A stretch of DNA of 15,116 nt from RUG14199 sp964629225 (GTDB lineage Bacteria; Bacillota; Clostridia; Oscillospirales; CAG-272), in NCBI GenBank assembly GCA_964629225.1, contig CAZVQC010000029.1, forward strand, positions 1 to 15,116, written 5' to 3'. Each line of letters opens with the position of its first letter. The stretch's first letter is position 1. A program made the position numbers and the translations under genes. Under the pieces are notes generated by a model that saw only the letters and a program-made list of their open reading frames with translations, had not been told where the DNA came from and did not search any database. Below, one piece after another: positions 14,936 through 15,116 of this stretch.

Positions 14936-14964
14936 TTGACAAGCCCCTTCACTTGTGATACTAT
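14936..14964 (+). promoter_or_regulatory. tRNA operon promoter
   Basis: A perfect TTGACA (14936-14941) is followed by TACTAT (14959-14964) at 17-base spacing, with TGA forming an extended -10 (14956-14958). The start site would be at about 14971, ten bases before the mature tRNA-Gly 5' end. It shares its -10 hexamer with the divergent promoter of the AlkD-like gene. Confidence 0.85.
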
Positions 14965-14980
14965 ATTTAGGCAGTTAGAT

Positions 14981-15054
14981 GCGGGTGTAGTTCAGTGGTA
15001 GAATTCCAGCCTTCCAAGCTGGTTATGTGGGTTCGATTCCCATCACCCGCTCCA
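14981..15054 (+). tRNA. tRNA-Gly (anticodon TCC)
   Basis: A full cloverleaf can be drawn. The acceptor stem GCGGGTG pairs with CACCCGC, the anticodon stem is CCAGC/GCTGG, and the 7-base loop CTTCCAA places anticodon TCC at 15013-15015. The T-loop is TTCGATT. The discriminator is T at 15051 and CCA is genome-encoded (15052-15054). It reads GGA and, by wobble, GGG codons. Confidence 0.97.
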
Positions 15055-15061
15055 TTTTTAT

Positions 15062-15116
15062 GTACCTTTAGCTCAGCCGGATAGAGCAACTGCCTTCTAA
15101 GCAGTAGGTCGAGGGT
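15062..15116 (+). tRNA. tRNA-Arg (anticodon TCT), truncated by the window edge
   Basis: It begins seven bases after the tRNA-Gly CCA. A 7-base acceptor arm is followed by the D-stem GCTC/GAGC, the anticodon stem ACTGC/GCAGT, and the loop CTTCTAA with anticodon TCT at 15096-15098. The variable loop and the first half of the T-arm (GAGGGT) are visible, but the rest lies outside. It reads AGA and AGG. The spacing suggests co-transcription with tRNA-Gly. Confidence 0.92.

Noticed and set aside
14842..14952. N-terminal extension of the AlkD-like protein by 37 residues
   Set aside because: It would be translated through the promoter and the A-tract. The GGAGG site and the family start are at 14841.

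Overview
The window is a core-genome stretch of a Firmicutes (Bacillota) chromosome, most likely a mid-GC member of the class Clostridia. The grounds are the conserved order yicC-remA-gmk-rpoZ-priA-def-fmt-rsmB-rlmN-prpC-prkC-rsgA, strong AAGGAGG-type ribosome binding sites, near-consensus sigma-A promoters, and a probable spoVM micro-gene that implies descent from endospore formers. I cannot name a species.

Layout, left to right. Two hairpins (33-101) close the left edge: one is a + strand terminator for a gene outside the window, the other ends glyA. glyA (106-1344, - strand) has its own consensus promoter. Between glyA and rsgA lies a 23-codon open frame (1526-1597, - strand) that looks like spoVM, followed by a GC-rich hairpin. 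From 1654 to 13903 every gene is on the - strand. Read in transcription order they are yicC, remA, gmk, rpoZ, priA, def, fmt, rsmB, rlmN, prpC, prkC and rsgA. Most neighbours overlap or are separated by 3-30 bases. Only the gmk-rpoZ (100 b) and rpoZ-priA (72 b) gaps are longer. A consensus promoter lies at 13970-13999, so the block may be one operon of about 12 kb. Beyond it is a monocistronic AlkD-like DNA repair gene (14164-14841, - strand). Divergent from that are tRNA-Gly(TCC) and the start of tRNA-Arg(TCT) on the + strand, cut by the window edge.

How the genes fit together: the cluster gathers growth-linked housekeeping functions. These are initiator-tRNA formylation and removal of the formyl group (fmt, def), rRNA and tRNA methylation (rsmB, rlmN), 30S subunit maturation (rsgA), RNA polymerase assembly (rpoZ), GMP phosphorylation (gmk), replication restart (priA), RNA turnover (yicC), and the PASTA kinase/PP2C phosphatase pair that senses cell-wall state. 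In Bacillus subtilis RsgA (CpgA) is a known PrkC substrate, so the kinase-phosphatase-GTPase neighbourhood is functionally sensible. GlyA supplies one-carbon units, which ties in with formyl-Met-tRNA synthesis. coaBC, rpe and thiN, which often sit in this cluster in Firmicutes, are absent here.

I see no mobile element, CRISPR array, phage gene or defence system, and nothing that I would call a new multi-gene system. The items most worth a second look are the spoVM micro-gene, the A-tract shared by the divergent alkD-like/tRNA promoters, the repeat cluster upstream of the yicC promoter, and a substituted basic motif in RemA.
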